64,000 nucleotides of DNA from Bacteroidales bacterium (GCA_029210585.1 JARGFP010000007.1:62001-126000); one strand, 5' to 3'; counted from the stretch's first letter, positions 16,984 through 28,767 are shown. Notes: generated by a model not told the origin, from the letters alone. Numbers and translations: made by a program.

Positions 16984-18897
16984 ATGAAAAATCTTATCCG
17001 TTTCTTTGAGGAAAACGTTGAACGTTATTCCGACAATCCCTACATGTGGGAAAAGCGTGACGGCGAATTCAGGCCAACCACATACAGGGAAATGCACAGC
17101 CAGGTGCGCAAATTCGCGGCCGGGCTGCACCAGTTAGGAGTAAAAAAAGGCGACCGCATCACCCTGCTTGCCGAAGGACGCGTAAGGTGGGTGGTTGCCG
17201 AGATGGGCATGTTCTTCGTGGGCGCCATTGATGTGCCCCTGTCCATTCAGCTGAACGAATCCACCGACCTGATCTTCCGCATCCGCCATTCTGAATCAAG
17301 CATCGCTGTTGTCTCAGGCAGCCAGGCACACAAGATCAAGGCCATCAGGAAAGAGTTGCCGGACCTGAAAAAAATCATCCTGATGGATCCCGTTGAAACA
17401 TATGCGGCAGATGAAATTTCCATGGACCAGGTAATGCAGACCGGCGAAATCTTCCTGGAGACGCATGAAGAAGCGTTCAAAAAGATAACGGATGCGGTAG
17501 GTCCCGACGACATTGCAAACATCTGTTATACATCAGGGACCACAGCCGATCCAAAGGGAATCATGCTGAGTCACCGCAATTACACTGCGAATACAGAACA
17601 GGCGCTTTCCGTGATGACCATCCCTCCCGAGTACAAAATGTTCCTGTTTCTGCCGTGGGACCACTCATTTGCGCATACTGCAGGATTGTTTTCATTCATG
17701 GCAACAGGTGCAAGTCTTGCCGCCCTGGAGATGGGCAAGAGCAGCTTTGAAACCAGGAAAAATATTTTCAGGAATATCCAGGAGGTCAAACCCCACGTCA
17801 TGTTCAGCGTGCCTACGATCGCCAAGAATTTCAGGAACAACATCGAGAGCGGGGTCAGATCCAAAAGCAAACTGGTGTACGCCCTCTTCAATGCAGGACT
17901 GAAGGTGGGTTACGCGTATAACGGTATCGGCTTTAACCGTGGGAAAGGATGGCGTGCATTTCTGAAACCGGTCTATGCGCTGTTCGATGCCGTAGTATTT
18001 AAAAAGGTGAGAATGGCCCTTGGCGGGAACATGCAGTTCTTTATCGGCGGCGGTGCTTTGCTGGACATCGAACTGCAGCGCTTTTTCTATGCCATCGGGA
18101 TTCCCATGTACCAGGGATACGGGCTTACAGAATCCAGCCCGATGATCAGCATCAATGCCCCGGATTACCATAAACTGGGGTCCTCCGGCTCTATTCCAAA
18201 GGACCTGGAGATCAGGATCTGTGATATGGATAGCAACGATCTGCCGCAGGGACAAAAAGGTGAGATCGTTGTCAGGGGCGAAAATGTAATGAAAGGGTAC
18301 TGGAAAAACGAGGAAGCAACGAAAGATACCATCAGGAATGGCTGGCTGTATACTGGTGACATGGGATACATGGATCCCGACGGTTTCCTCTATGTACTGG
18401 GTCGGTTCAAGAGCCTGCTCATCGCCGATGACGGTGAAAAATACAGTCCCGAGGGAATCGAGGAAGCCTTTACCGACCAGTCGGAATACATCGAACAGTG
18501 CCTGCTGCATAACAACCAGGATCCATACACCACCTGCCTGGTGCATCCCAATGCAGAAGCAGTGAAAAGTTACCTGAAAAGCAAGGACATTGATCCTGCC
18601 TCCGTTGAGGCGGTGGACGCGGTCATCGAGCTGATCGACCAGGAAATCAGGGCATACCGCAGCAATGGCAAATACGGGGACATGTTCCCCCAGCGATGGA
18701 TCCCCACTACCGTCGGGCTGCTTTCGGAAGGGTTTACCATTGAAAACAAGCTGATGAACCCGACCTACAAGATCATCCGTCCCAAAATCACGGAACATTA
18801 CACGCAACTGCTGCTATTCCTTTACACAACGGAAGCCAAGAATATCAGGAATACACGGAACCTGGAAGAAATCAGAAAGCTGCTTTCCGGAAACTGA
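16984..18897 (+). CDS. fadD: Long-chain fatty-acid-CoA ligase (AMP-forming)
   Basis: 637-residue member of the adenylate-forming superfamily, expected to activate long-chain fatty acids to acyl-CoA through an acyl-AMP. The P-loop YTSGTTADPKGIMLSHRNY spans 182-200, the adenine-binding YQGYGLTESSPM is near 379-390, and the hinge region YTGDMGYMDPDGFLYVLGR is near 457-475. The catalytic Lys expected near the C-terminus is replaced in position by a longer C-terminal extension (SEGFTIENKLMNPTYKIIR), as in the FAA1/long-chain branch. The substrate chain length is not determinable. Convergent with the LRR gene at 18943. Confidence 0.9.
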   Translation: MKNLIRFFEENVERYSDNPYMWEKRDGEFRPTTYREMHSQVRKFAAGLHQLGVKKGDRITLLAEGRVRWVVAEMGMFFVGAIDVPLSIQLNESTDLIFRIRHSESSIAVVSGSQAHKIKAIRKELPDLKKIILMDPVETYAADEISMDQVMQTGEIFLETHEEAFKKITDAVGPDDIANICYTSGTTADPKGIMLSHRNYTANTEQALSVMTIPPEYKMFLFLPWDHSFAHTAGLFSFMATGASLAALEMGKSSFETRKNIFRNIQEVKPHVMFSVPTIAKNFRNNIESGVRSKSKLVYALFNAGLKVGYAYNGIGFNRGKGWRAFLKPVYALFDAVVFKKVRMALGGNMQFFIGGGALLDIELQRFFYAIGIPMYQGYGLTESSPMISINAPDYHKLGSSGSIPKDLEIRICDMDSNDLPQGQKGEIVVRGENVMKGYWKNEEATKDTIRNGWLYTGDMGYMDPDGFLYVLGRFKSLLIADDGEKYSPEGIEEAFTDQSEYIEQCLLHNNQDPYTTCLVHPNAEAVKSYLKSKDIDPASVEAVDAVIELIDQEIRAYRSNGKYGDMFPQRWIPTTVGLLSEGFTIENKLMNPTYKIIRPKITEHYTQLLLFLYTTEAKNIRNTRNLEEIRKLLSGN

Positions 18898-18942
18898 TGC
18901 GGATATTCCCGGGCCGGGGTGCAGGTACCATCCGCGAAAATC

Positions 18943-19830
18943 TCAGGCAACCACCACCACGCCCATAAGCTGCAACTTTTCAAGCTGCCAGGAGGGAACA
19001 CGGTTGCCGATGATATTCAAAAATTCCAGGGAATCCACCTCGAACAGGGGTGAGAGGTCATCCACATCGTTGTGACTGATATCCAGGATGCGCAGGTAGG
19101 GCAACTCGTTCAGTCCGTCGATGTAGCTGATATGGTTATTCTGCAGGAATACCTCCTCCAGCCGGAGCATCCGGGCAAGTTGTGTGACCTCGGTGAGGTT
19201 GTTACCCGACAGGTCCAGGATCCGTGCATAGGTGCAGTATTCGATGCCGTCCAGGTTTTCAATCTCGTATTCCGCCATCTCCACAAATTCCAGGTCGGCC
19301 AGCAGCTGCGCCGGGAAATCCACGTTCAGGTGCCCGTAAATCTTCCGCTTCACTGCCGAGAAGAAACCATGATCGATGATCATATCCATATAGGGATCAT
19401 ACTCATCGGTTTCCTGTTCCTCGTCGTTGATGTATGAATACCCGCCTGCAGAATAATCCCATATATCACCAAGATCAAAATCATCGGCAGTTACGGGATC
19501 CAGGCTACTGCCATGCAGGTTCATATGTTGCACATCCAGGATATGTTCATATTTTTTCATCCCTTCCAGGTCATTGGCCAGCCGCAGACCTTCAAGGTCC
19601 TTGCTGATCTGCTCCTGCCGGTCGGGATGATAGTGGGTAATGATCCGTGTGAAAATGCGCGAATTGCGCTCCTCTGCCGCCTGGTTACCATTGAACATCA
19701 TCGCGTGGATCTTCCGCAAGGTACTGATGTCACGGTTCCTGTACAATGTGATGATATTCGATGAAAGCGCGTTCAGGTTCTCTGCTGAATATGCCTTCTT
19801 CAGTTCGCCGTATAACTCCTCGATATTCAT
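18943..19830 (-). CDS. Leucine-rich-repeat protein with an N-terminal J-domain-like HPD motif
   Basis: 295-residue cytoplasmic protein from the ATG at 19830 (an upstream in-frame ATG at 19929 adds a sequence unlike this family). Residues 54-95 read NSRIFTRIITHYHPDRQEQI then a helix, which resembles helix II, the HPD loop and helix III of a DnaJ domain (HPD at 68-70). An acidic linker around 125-150 follows (NDEEQETDEYDPYMD). From about 190 to 285 there are three or four leucine-rich repeats of the LxxLxLxxNxL type (ARILDLSGNNLTEV, EEVFLQNNHISYIDGL, LRILDISHNDVDDL, LEFLNIIGNRV). LRRs suggest protein binding and the HPD motif suggests recruitment of a DnaK. The combination is unusual and the function unknown. 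Confidence 0.8.
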   Translation of the reverse strand: MNIEELYGELKKAYSAENLNALSSNIITLYRNRDISTLRKIHAMMFNGNQAAEERNSRIFTRIITHYHPDRQEQISKDLEGLRLANDLEGMKKYEHILDVQHMNLHGSSLDPVTADDFDLGDIWDYSAGGYSYINDEEQETDEYDPYMDMIIDHGFFSAVKRKIYGHLNVDFPAQLLADLEFVEMAEYEIENLDGIEYCTYARILDLSGNNLTEVTQLARMLRLEEVFLQNNHISYIDGLNELPYLRILDISHNDVDDLSPLFEVDSLEFLNIIGNRVPSWQLEKLQLMGVVVVA

Positions 19831-20036
19831 GGCTGCAAAGATAGAAAAAAGTAAGCAGGAGACAGAGACCAGACTTTCTCTGAATGACAGATCCTTCACA
19901 CAGGGACACAATGAACACCAAGTGATCATTTACTGCTGAGCCAAGGGAGCGTTCGATGCAGGATAACAGGTCCCTTACAAATGGCAGGAACAACAGGAAA
20001 CCTACCATTACTGCAGGATTGGAGAACCATTACTTT

Positions 20037-20408
20037 TCAGGCATTCAGGTCCCTGACATGTGGCCAGAATACCAGGATACCTGCCAGCGCTGCAGCAAGG
20101 GAGATGATCAGTACCGCGGCGGCAGCACTGTCCTTGATGTTCCTGACCAGCGGGTCGGAGGAATCCATGAACCGGTCGCATATTTTCTCCACAGCGGTAT
20201 TCATCGCTTCCGCAGCAAGCACAGCACCAATGGAAAGCAGCACCATGATCCATTCAGCCCGTCCCAGCGAAAGCACAATTCCGGCAACAACCACCAGCAA
20301 CGCCACGATACACTGAATCAGGAAATTGGGTTCATTCCTGAGGTTGAACCAGATTCCCCGGAACGCATTCCGGAAACTTTTTGATCGTGAAGTATGCCAG
20401 CGATGCAT
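20037..20408 (-). CDS. dgkA: Diacylglycerol/undecaprenol kinase family protein
   Basis: 123-residue integral membrane kinase of the DgkA family. In Gram-positives and many Bacteroidota such proteins phosphorylate undecaprenol, in enterics diacylglycerol. Signature region: AAEAMNTAVEKICDR (about 65-79) and NIKDSAAAAVLI (about 89-100). Three hydrophobic helices at about 31-50, 53-75 and 97-115, with an N-terminal amphipathic stretch. All residues typical of the catalytic trimer (Glu in EAMNTA, Asp and Lys in KDSAA) are present. Standalone, minus strand, diverging from the DUF3078 gene. Confidence 0.92.
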   Translation of the reverse strand: MHRWHTSRSKSFRNAFRGIWFNLRNEPNFLIQCIVALLVVVAGIVLSLGRAEWIMVLLSIGAVLAAEAMNTAVEKICDRFMDSSDPLVRNIKDSAAAAVLIISLAAALAGILVFWPHVRDLNA

Positions 20409-20615
20409 GACAATGAAATTGATGATAACACAAAGCTAATGAATTCAACCGTTCCAACCCCATTTCCATATGTTTTTTACGTTTCAGGATGCAGGTATTT
20501 TTGCATTTCATACGACGGAAGGAACAATTTTTTAAACAAAATCCGTAACTTTTTGTCATAGTTCCATTGCGTGTTTTCATCGCATTTAAAAACAAACCAT
20601 TTAATTAACCCTATC

Positions 20616-21509
20616 ATGAAAAGAATTGTAAGCATTCTGACGCTGGCACTCCTCGCTACCGGTCTCTCCGCACAGGAACCTGCAGACACCCTTTGGAAAT
20701 ACAATGGTGTCATTTCTCTGAACTTCTCCCAGATGGCCCTCAGCAACTGGGCTGCAGGGGGTGAACAATCGATCTCGGGAAATGGACGGGTTACCCTGGC
20801 AGCCAACTACCTGAGCAAGGACGCCAAAGTCGCCTGGGCCAATGAACTGATCCTCGGATACGGACTTCTTCAGCAGGGAGATGACGCAGCAAGAAAAAGT
20901 GATGATAAGATCGACTTTTCATCAAAATTCGGATACAAAGCAGGTGGGAACTGGAAGTATTCCAGTTTGCTGAGTTTCAGGTCACAGTTCACCGAAGGCT
21001 ATGCCAATCCCGGCGATGAAAACCGGACGGTGATTTCCAATTTCCTTGCCCCGGCATACCTGAACCTGTCCTTTGGTATGGACTACAAGCCGAGCGAAAC
21101 CTTTGCCATTCTCCTGGCTCCCGTTACAGGCAAGATGACCTTCGTTATGGATGATGGTTTATCTGCCGCAGGTGCATTTGGTGTTGACCAGGGAGCAACC
21201 AGCAGGGCTGAATTTGGTGGATTTGTAAAAATCTCCTGGTCGACCGACCTGATGAAAAATGTCAAGCTGAATACCAAGCTGGACCTGTTCTCCAATTACC
21301 TGGAGAATCCACAATACGTGGATGTGAATTTCGACCTCCTGCTCAGCATGAAAGTGAATGACTATATTTCCGCCTCTTTTATCACCCAGCTGATCTACGA
21401 CTACGACATCAAATTCGATATCACAGATGAAGCCGGGACTGTAATTGGCGAAGAGGACCGAATCCAGCTGAAAGAACTGTTCGGAGTAGGCCTCACCTAC
21501 AGTTTCTGA
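20616..21509 (+). CDS. DUF3078 outer-membrane protein
   Basis: 297-residue protein from the ATG at 20616, which gives a clean signal peptide MKRIVSILTLALLATGLSAQ; the upstream in-frame ATG at 20571 is less likely. The body matches DUF3078 of Bacteroidota: WKYNGVISLNFSQMALSNWA at the start, alternating aromatic/polar strands and a C-terminal strand ending VGLTYSF with terminal Phe, a typical outer-membrane barrel signal. Function not known for the family. It precedes the methionine operon but is separated from it by the SAM riboswitch promoter region. Confidence 0.88.
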   Translation: MKRIVSILTLALLATGLSAQEPADTLWKYNGVISLNFSQMALSNWAAGGEQSISGNGRVTLAANYLSKDAKVAWANELILGYGLLQQGDDAARKSDDKIDFSSKFGYKAGGNWKYSSLLSFRSQFTEGYANPGDENRTVISNFLAPAYLNLSFGMDYKPSETFAILLAPVTGKMTFVMDDGLSAAGAFGVDQGATSRAEFGGFVKISWSTDLMKNVKLNTKLDLFSNYLENPQYVDVNFDLLLSMKVNDYISASFITQLIYDYDIKFDITDEAGTVIGEEDRIQLKELFGVGLTYSF

Positions 21510-21607
21510 AATTTTCATTCTAAATTACTTTCTGGATTAACGTATTAATTACTTGCAAGTTACATGCACCTGTTCTAAACATTTCCCGGAATGTTCCTGG
21601 CAGAGGG

Positions 21608-21638
21608 TTGTATAATAATGTTATTCAGCATATATTTG
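21608..21638 (+). promoter_or_regulatory. Bacteroidota promoter for the SAM riboswitch-metY transcript
   Basis: TTG (21608-21610) and TATATTTG (21631-21638) match the -33 and -7 elements, spaced by 20 bp. Transcription would start near 21645, about 30 bp before the riboswitch. Confidence 0.7.
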
Positions 21639-21672
21639 CCCGATCAAATCAAGACGGAACTGATTCGTCAGC

Positions 21673-21784
21673 GTTATTGAGAATGGGGTAAGAGATTAGG
21701 CTCTGAGATCCCCTGGCAACCCATCGGACCCCTTGTTGGTGAAGGTGCCAAAACCTAACCTGTCGCAGGACGGGAAATAATAAC
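21673..21784 (+). promoter_or_regulatory. SAM-I (S-box) riboswitch
   Basis: Outer helix P1 is GTTATT (21673-21678) with AATAAC (21779-21784). P2 has GGGG (21685-21688) with CCCC (21710-21713), capped by AGAG/CTCT (21691-21694/21701-21704). The conserved core CTGGCAACCC (21713-21722) and AAGGTGCCAAAACC (21742-21755) are present, followed by a P4-like CCTGTCGCAGG and GGGAAATAATAAC. Spacing and core bases match SAM-I. Methionine genes metY and metH lie downstream, as expected for this class. There is no obvious terminator stem, so control may act at translation of the adjoining small ORF or by an unseen structure. Confidence 0.85.
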
Positions 21785-21798
21785 AGAAAAACAAACAG

Positions 21799-21909
21799 AT
21801 GAAAAAATTATCACGTACACACTGGGACCTGGCATACGATCCTTCGTCGTGGAGGAATTTTACCATGCCTTTGCTGCCTATGTCCATGCGCATGCCGGCA
21901 CTTCGGTAA
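21799..21909 (+). CDS. 36-residue Met-rich small ORF directly after the SAM riboswitch
   Basis: The ATG at 21799 is 15 bp past the riboswitch P1 helix, the distance normally seen for a controlled gene. The predicted peptide begins MKKLSRTHWDLAYDPSSWRN and contains five Met among 36 residues (1, 23, 28, 30, 32), ending at TAA 21907-21909. I do not recognise a family. It could be a leader peptide, a remnant of a lost methionine gene or a chance ORF. After it come two degenerate 18-19 bp repeats (21912-21930 and 21931-21948, both starting ATGTTGC) with a TGCAAGTATGTTGCA hairpin. Confidence 0.4.
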   Translation: MKKLSRTHWDLAYDPSSWRNFTMPLLPMSMRMPALR

Positions 21910-23445
<1,536 letters not shown>

Positions 23446-23464
23446 CAGATTGACACCGAATCGT

Positions 23465-23472
23465 TACCTTTG
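23465..23472 (+). promoter_or_regulatory. Possible -7 element between metY and metH
   Basis: TACCTTTG fits TAnnTTTG and lies 15 bp before the metH ATG. A matching -33 at proper spacing is not clear, so metH may have an extra promoter besides readthrough from metY. Confidence 0.35.
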
Positions 23473-23487
23473 TAGTCTGAAAATACA

Positions 23488-26400
23488 ATGATGATAAAAA
23501 AGCCCGAAATCAGGGACCTGTTGAAAGAGAAGGTCCTCGTACTTGATGGCGCCATGGGCACCATGATCCAGCAGCTCCGGCTCTCAGAGGAGGAGTTCCG
23601 CGGCGAAAGATTCAGGGATCACCCCGATAATCTCACCGGGAACAATGACATCCTCTGTATCACCCTGCCGGAAAAGATCAGGGAGATCCACAGGGCCTTC
23701 CTGGAGGCCGGGGCCGACATTATCGAGACCAACACTTTCAACAGCACCTCTATCTCGCAGGCAGATTACCATACGGAGTCGGCGGTGTACGACATCAACG
23801 TGCGTGCAGCTCAAATCGCGCGGGAAGCGGCAGATGCATTCACCATGGACAATCCAGGCAAGCCCAGGTATGTGGCCGGATCCATCGGGCCGACCAACAA
23901 AACGGCATCGATGTCGCCCGATATGAATGATCCGGGCTACCGGGCCATACATTTCGATGACCTGAAAGCTGCCTACAGGGAGCAGGCGGCGGGATTGCTG
24001 GAGGGGGGCGCAGAATTGTTCCTTATCGAGACGGTGTTCGACACCCTCAATGCCAAGGCTGCATTGATTGCCCTGGACGAAGTCTTCCGCGAGAAAGGGC
24101 TTGTGGTCCCTGTCATGGTATCCGGAACGATTACGGATGCCTCCGGGCGGACCCTCAGCGGGCAGACCCTGGAAGCATTCATCAATTCCATCAAACATGT
24201 TGACCTGTTGTCGCTGGGACTGAACTGCTCACTGGGAGCCAGCGAGATGCGTCCCTACATCAGGGAGATTGCGGAAAAATCACCCTTCTATGTAAGTACG
24301 CATCCCAATGCCGGTCTGCCCAACCAGTTCGGGGAATACGATGAAACTCCTGAAAAAATGGCAGGGCACATCAGGGAATTCCTGGAAGCGGGCCAGGTCA
24401 ACATCGTAGGCGGATGTTGCGGTACCACGCCCGACCACATCCGTGAATTCGCCAAACTTGCAGAGAAGAGCCCGGTGCACCAGCCACGTGTCGATGACCA
24501 CCTTTTCAGGCTCAGCGGGCTGGAACCACTGACCTCGTTTGAGGGATCGAACTTCATTAACATCGGGGAACGGCTGAATGTGGCCGGCAGCAAGAAATTC
24601 GCCCGGCTGATCAGGGAGAAGAACTATGAAGAGGCACTGGGCATCGCCGTGGACCAGGTGGAAAATGGTGCGCAGGTGCTGGATGTGAATGTGGACGATG
24701 CCATGCTGGATGCAGAGAAGGAGATGGTGCATTTCCTCCACCTGATGATGTCGGAGCCGGATATCGCCCGTGTCCCCTTCATGATCGATTCGTCGAAATG
24801 GAATGTCATTGAAGCCGGCCTTCAATGTGTGCAGGGCAAGTCAATCGTCAATTCCATCAGCATGAAGGAGGGCGGGGAAATATTCATTCAGCAGGCCCGC
24901 AAGGTAATGGAATATGGTGCAGCGGTGGTGGTGATGGCCTTTGACGAAGAAGGACAGGCCTCCACTTTTCAGCGCCGGACAGAAATTTGCGAACGTGCCT
25001 ACAACATCCTTACGAAGCAGTTGAAATTCCCCCCGGAGGACATCATATTCGATCCGAATGTACTCACCATTGGCACCGGGATGGAAGAACACAACAACTA
25101 CGCGGTGGATTTCATTGATACCGTAAGGTGGATCAAGAAAAACCTTCCCCACGCAAAAGTGAGCGGCGGCATCAGCAACCTCTCCTTCTCCTTCAGGGGC
25201 AACAACGTGGTGCGCGAGGCGATTCATTCCTCCTTCCTCTACCATGCCATCAGGGCAGGGCTCGACATGGGGATCGTGAATCCCGCCATGCTGCAGGTGT
25301 ACGACGAGATCCCGAAGGATCTGCTGGAACACGTGGAGGACCTTGTGCTGAACAGGCGACCGGATGCCACCGAGCGGCTGCTGGCATTTTCAGAAAATAT
25401 ACAGGAATCCGGTGCTGTCGGGAAAGCCGCCGAAGCGTGGCGGTCCGGCACGGTGGAAGAACGTCTGAAACATGAGCTGATCAAGGGAATCACTGAATTT
25501 ATTGAAGAAGATACGCTTGAGGCGCACAAGAAGATTGGTGCAGGGCTTAAGGTGATCGAAGGTCCGCTCATGGACGGAATGAACGTGGTGGGGGACCTGT
25601 TCGGTGCAGGGAAAATGTTCCTTCCCCAGGTTGTAAAGAGTGCGCGGGTAATGAAGAAATCGGTAGCCGTGCTCCTGCCCTTCATTGAAAAGGAAAAAGC
25701 CGCTGAAGGGGGTTCCAGTGCAGCCGGGAAGATCCTCATCGCAACCGTAAAAGGCGACGTGCACGATATCGGAAAGAACATCGTGGGTGTGGTGCTGGGA
25801 TGCAACAATTATGAGATCATCGACCTGGGGGTGATGGTACCGACGGAAAAAATACTTGATACCGCAGAAAGGGAAAACGTAGACATCATAGGGGTTTCAG
25901 GACTTATTACACCATCACTCGAGGAGATGGTGAATGTTGCAAAAGAGATGGAGCGCCGGAACATGAAACAGCCGCTGCTGATTGGGGGAGCCACTACATC
26001 GAAGATCCATACAGCGGTAAAAATCGAACCCTCCTATTTTAATTCCGTCATCCACGTGAAGGATGCTTCCAAAAGCGTCCCTGTTGTGAATGAATTGTTG
26101 TCGGGGGAAAAGGGCCAGGCAGTCCGCCAGCGCTTCAGGGAGGAATATGAAGCCCTCAGGAAACAGTATGAAGGCTCGGAAAGCAAGGTTGAATTTCTCA
26201 CGCTGGCGCAGGCGCGGGACAACAGGCTGAAGATTGACTGGGAAAAGGAGCCGCCTCCGCAACCCAGACAAACCGGCACTTTTGAACTGGTCGATTTCCC
26301 GCTGGAAGAGATCATCCCCTATATCAACTGGATGTTCTTCTTCGTTACCTGGGAACTGCGCGGAAAATTCCCTGATATCCTGAAAGATCCTGTTGTAGGT

Positions 26401-27174
26401 GAAGAAGCCACCAGTCTGTACAACGATGCCCTGGAGATGCTCGACCGGATGGTGAAGGAGAAATGGGTCACTGCGAATGCTGTGTATGGCATTTACCCCG
26501 CTGCTGCCACTGGTGATGATATTATTGTTTATACCGACCATGAACGCATCAAGGAGCGTACCCGCTTCATCAACCTCAGGAACCAGACCAAAAAACCGGA
26601 TCCTGCCACGCCGAACCTGTCACTGTCGGACTTCATTGCCCCGGAAGGGTCGGGCGTGGACGACCACGTTGGGGCGTTCGCGATTACTGCCGGTCTTGGC
26701 GTGGAAGAGAAAGTCCGTGCATTCGAGGCAGATCACGACGACTATTCATCGATCATGGTCAAGGCACTGGCCGACCGGCTGTCGGAGGCTTTTACAGAGC
26801 TGCTTCATGAAAAGATCCGGAAGGAAACCTGGGGCTATGCGCCCGGGGAACAACTCTCAATGGACGACATGTTCAGGGAGAAATACAGTGGCATCAGGCC
26901 CGCACATGGGTATCCTGCATGTCCTGAACACAGTGAAAAAGAGACATTGTTCCGCTTACTGGAGTGTGACAGGTATGGTATTGCGCTTACAGAAAACTAT
27001 TCCATGACCCCCGCTGCATCTGTCAGCGGGCTGGTCTTTGCCCATCCGCGGTCCTCCTACTTTTTCGTGGGAAAGATCGGGAAGGACCAGGTGGAGGATT
27101 ATGCCCGGAGAAAACAGATGGATGTGAACAATGTGAAACGTCTGCTTGCATCCAACCTGAATTTCAGGGACTAA
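23488..27174 (+). CDS. metH: Cobalamin-dependent methionine synthase
   Basis: Full-length 1228-residue MetH, transferring a methyl group from methyl-THF through cobalamin to homocysteine. Order of domains: homocysteine-binding barrel with Zn ligands Cys247 ([10 protein letters not shown]) and Cys310/Cys311 (GGCCGTT); pterin-binding barrel from about 350 ([18 protein letters not shown]); cap and cobalamin domain with DVHDIG (His759, lower axial ligand) and [10 protein letters not shown]-terminal AdoMet reactivation domain from about 900 to 1225 with [12 protein letters not shown]. No module is missing, so the enzyme should be able to repair oxidised cobalamin. It requires B12, for which no synthesis genes appear here. 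Confidence 0.97.
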   Translation: MMIKKPEIRDLLKEKVLVLDGAMGTMIQQLRLSEEEFRGERFRDHPDNLTGNNDILCITLPEKIREIHRAFLEAGADIIETNTFNSTSISQADYHTESAVYDINVRAAQIAREAADAFTMDNPGKPRYVAGSIGPTNKTASMSPDMNDPGYRAIHFDDLKAAYREQAAGLLEGGAELFLIETVFDTLNAKAALIALDEVFREKGLVVPVMVSGTITDASGRTLSGQTLEAFINSIKHVDLLSLGLNCSLGASEMRPYIREIAEKSPFYVSTHPNAGLPNQFGEYDETPEKMAGHIREFLEAGQVNIVGGCCGTTPDHIREFAKLAEKSPVHQPRVDDHLFRLSGLEPLTSFEGSNFINIGERLNVAGSKKFARLIREKNYEEALGIAVDQVENGAQVLDVNVDDAMLDAEKEMVHFLHLMMSEPDIARVPFMIDSSKWNVIEAGLQCVQGKSIVNSISMKEGGEIFIQQARKVMEYGAAVVVMAFDEEGQASTFQRRTEICERAYNILTKQLKFPPEDIIFDPNVLTIGTGMEEHNNYAVDFIDTVRWIKKNLPHAKVSGGISNLSFSFRGNNVVREAIHSSFLYHAIRAGLDMGIVNPAMLQVYDEIPKDLLEHVEDLVLNRRPDATERLLAFSENIQESGAVGKAAEAWRSGTVEERLKHELIKGITEFIEEDTLEAHKKIGAGLKVIEGPLMDGMNVVGDLFGAGKMFLPQVVKSARVMKKSVAVLLPFIEKEKAAEGGSSAAGKILIATVKGDVHDIGKNIVGVVLGCNNYEIIDLGVMVPTEKILDTAERENVDIIGVSGLITPSLEEMVNVAKEMERRNMKQPLLIGGATTSKIHTAVKIEPSYFNSVIHVKDASKSVPVVNELLSGEKGQAVRQRFREEYEALRKQYEGSESKVEFLTLAQARDNRLKIDWEKEPPPQPRQTGTFELVDFPLEEIIPYINWMFFFVTWELRGKFPDILKDPVVGEEATSLYNDALEMLDRMVKEKWVTANAVYGIYPAAATGDDIIVYTDHERIKERTRFINLRNQTKKPDPATPNLSLSDFIAPEGSGVDDHVGAFAITAGLGVEEKVRAFEADHDDYSSIMVKALADRLSEAFTELLHEKIRKETWGYAPGEQLSMDDMFREKYSGIRPAHGYPACPEHSEKETLFRLLECDRYGIALTENYSMTPAASVSGLVFAHPRSSYFFVGKIGKDQVEDYARRKQMDVNNVKRLLASNLNFRD

Positions 27175-27314
27175 ATAATGACACGATCCAGCCATGCATC
27201 TCTTCCGGCGACACATATCATATTCAGGTAATGATCTGTAATAATTCCTCCGGAACCTGTAAAATATGCTGCTTGTTTTGTATTTTCGAACTCCCAAAAC
27301 TGAAAAAGTAAGAA

Positions 27315-28268
27315 ATGAAGGTCGTTGATCAATTAAAAAATACTGACAAAACACTGTTTTCCTTTGAATTATTGCCTCCCAGGAAAGGGCGGACACTGGA
27401 TACCATCTACGATGCCATCGATCCCCTGATCGAATTCAACCCACTGAACATCAACATCACGTACCACCAGCAGGAATCTGTGTACAAACAGCAACCCGAT
27501 GGAACGGTGCAAAGGAAAATCATCAGCAAAAGGCCCGGCACCGTGGCCATTGCCGCCGCCATCATGAACAAGTACGACAAGACGGTGGTGCCCCATGTGA
27601 TCTGCGGAGGGTTTACCAAAGAGGAAACCGAAGACCTGCTCATCGACCTGCATTTCCTGGGACTGCATAACCTTTTGGTTCTCAGGGGAGATCCGCCACA
27701 CGGGGTGCGTGATTTTCTCCCGGTGGAAGGAGGTCATGCCCATACCAGCGAACTGGTCAGGCAGATCATGGACCTGAACCAGGGGAAATACCTGGAGCCC
27801 GATCTCAAGGATCCCAAACCCACGGATTTTTCGGTAGGTGTTGCCGGGTACCCGGAAAAACACTTCGAATCGCCCAACAGCGATGAGGATCTCTACTGGC
27901 TCAGGAAAAAAGTGGAAGCAGGTGCTGATTACATCGTCACCCAGATGTTCTTCGACAATCAAAAATTCTTTGCGTTCAGGGACAGGTGCAGGGCTGCCGG
28001 CATTGATGTGCCGATCGTTCCGGGTATCAAACCCATCAATACGCTGAAAGACCTGGAACTGCTTCCGCGCGTGTTCCACCTGGAGATACCTCCTGAACTC
28101 TATTCAGAAGCAAGGAAATGCAAAACCAATGAGGAAGCAAAAGCGCTTGGGGTGGAGTGGACCATCGCACAGTCGAAGGAACTTAAGGCACACGATGTGC
28201 CGGCCATTCATTACTACACCATCGGGATTTCAGACAATATCAGGAGCATCGCAAGCAAGGTTTTCTAG
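27315..28268 (+). CDS. metF: Methylenetetrahydrofolate reductase
   Basis: 317-residue TIM-barrel flavoprotein reducing methylene-THF to methyl-THF, the methyl donor used by MetH. Signature pieces are FSFELLPPRKGRTLD at the N-terminus with the catalytic Glu, NLLVLRGDPPHG near 118-129, VGVAGYPEKH near 175 and ADYIVTQMFFDNQKFFAF near 202-219. It follows metH by 140 bp on the same strand, completing a metY-metH-metF block. The gap shows no second riboswitch. Confidence 0.96.
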   Translation: MKVVDQLKNTDKTLFSFELLPPRKGRTLDTIYDAIDPLIEFNPLNINITYHQQESVYKQQPDGTVQRKIISKRPGTVAIAAAIMNKYDKTVVPHVICGGFTKEETEDLLIDLHFLGLHNLLVLRGDPPHGVRDFLPVEGGHAHTSELVRQIMDLNQGKYLEPDLKDPKPTDFSVGVAGYPEKHFESPNSDEDLYWLRKKVEAGADYIVTQMFFDNQKFFAFRDRCRAAGIDVPIVPGIKPINTLKDLELLPRVFHLEIPPELYSEARKCKTNEEAKALGVEWTIAQSKELKAHDVPAIHYYTIGISDNIRSIASKVF

Positions 28269-28279
28269 ATGACAGCCCT

Positions 28280-28639
28280 TCATTTTCGATCGTCTTCCAG
28301 TCCCTCAATGATGCTTGCAATCGAGAACTGTTCCCTGCAGGTGATTTTCATCCTTGCGATGTCGCCTGGCAGGGTAATGCTCTTGCCCATATAGCGGTTG
28401 TCCAGTGGTGATACAATATCCTCCACATGAATATTTCCGCCCGGGGGAGCATCCAGCAGCACGGTCCGGTCATCGTAAAAGAAATGCAGGGTATGCTTTC
28501 CCGGACCGGGGCGGAACACTTTGCGGGACCTGACCAGTATCTTGTCTTTACCAGGCAGACCACCGTTTAGATAATGCAGGTGAAGATGGCTTTTTCCGCG
28601 GTTCACAATCACAATTTTTCTTTTCTTCCGGGGTAGCAT
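28280..28639 (-). CDS. Conserved-looking hypothetical protein
   Basis: 119-residue basic protein beginning MLPRKKRKIVIVNRGKSHLH, with alternating hydrophobic strands and no signal peptide or membrane segment. I do not recognise a domain. The strand pattern ending HTLHFFYDDRTVLLDAPPGG suggests a small beta-rich fold. Codon use is ordinary for the region, and it lies convergently 11 bp from metF, which argues that it is a real gene. It is followed on the same strand by the thioredoxin-like gene's downstream side, without a shared operon signal. Confidence 0.55.
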   Translation of the reverse strand: MLPRKKRKIVIVNRGKSHLHLHYLNGGLPGKDKILVRSRKVFRPGPGKHTLHFFYDDRTVLLDAPPGGNIHVEDIVSPLDNRYMGKSITLPGDIARMKITCREQFSIASIIEGLEDDRK

Positions 28640-28767
28640 GGCTGTAGTTGTATACCCCTAAAATTACGCATGAACAGACAAACCGGGTGCCTGTAACACG
28701 ACTTATTGTATGAACAACACTTTTTCGGGAATGAATGTGAGGTTCTGGCAAATGAAATTACACTGAA

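Noticed and set aside
18898-18942. Hairpin GCGGAT...ATCCGC between the converging ligase and LRR genes
   Set aside because: The stem is six base pairs with a 28-base loop and no T run, too weak for a terminator call.
27281-27288. TATTTTCG before metF as a promoter
   Set aside because: One mismatch from TAnnTTTG and no -33 at a suitable distance. metF may be read from the metY-metH transcript.
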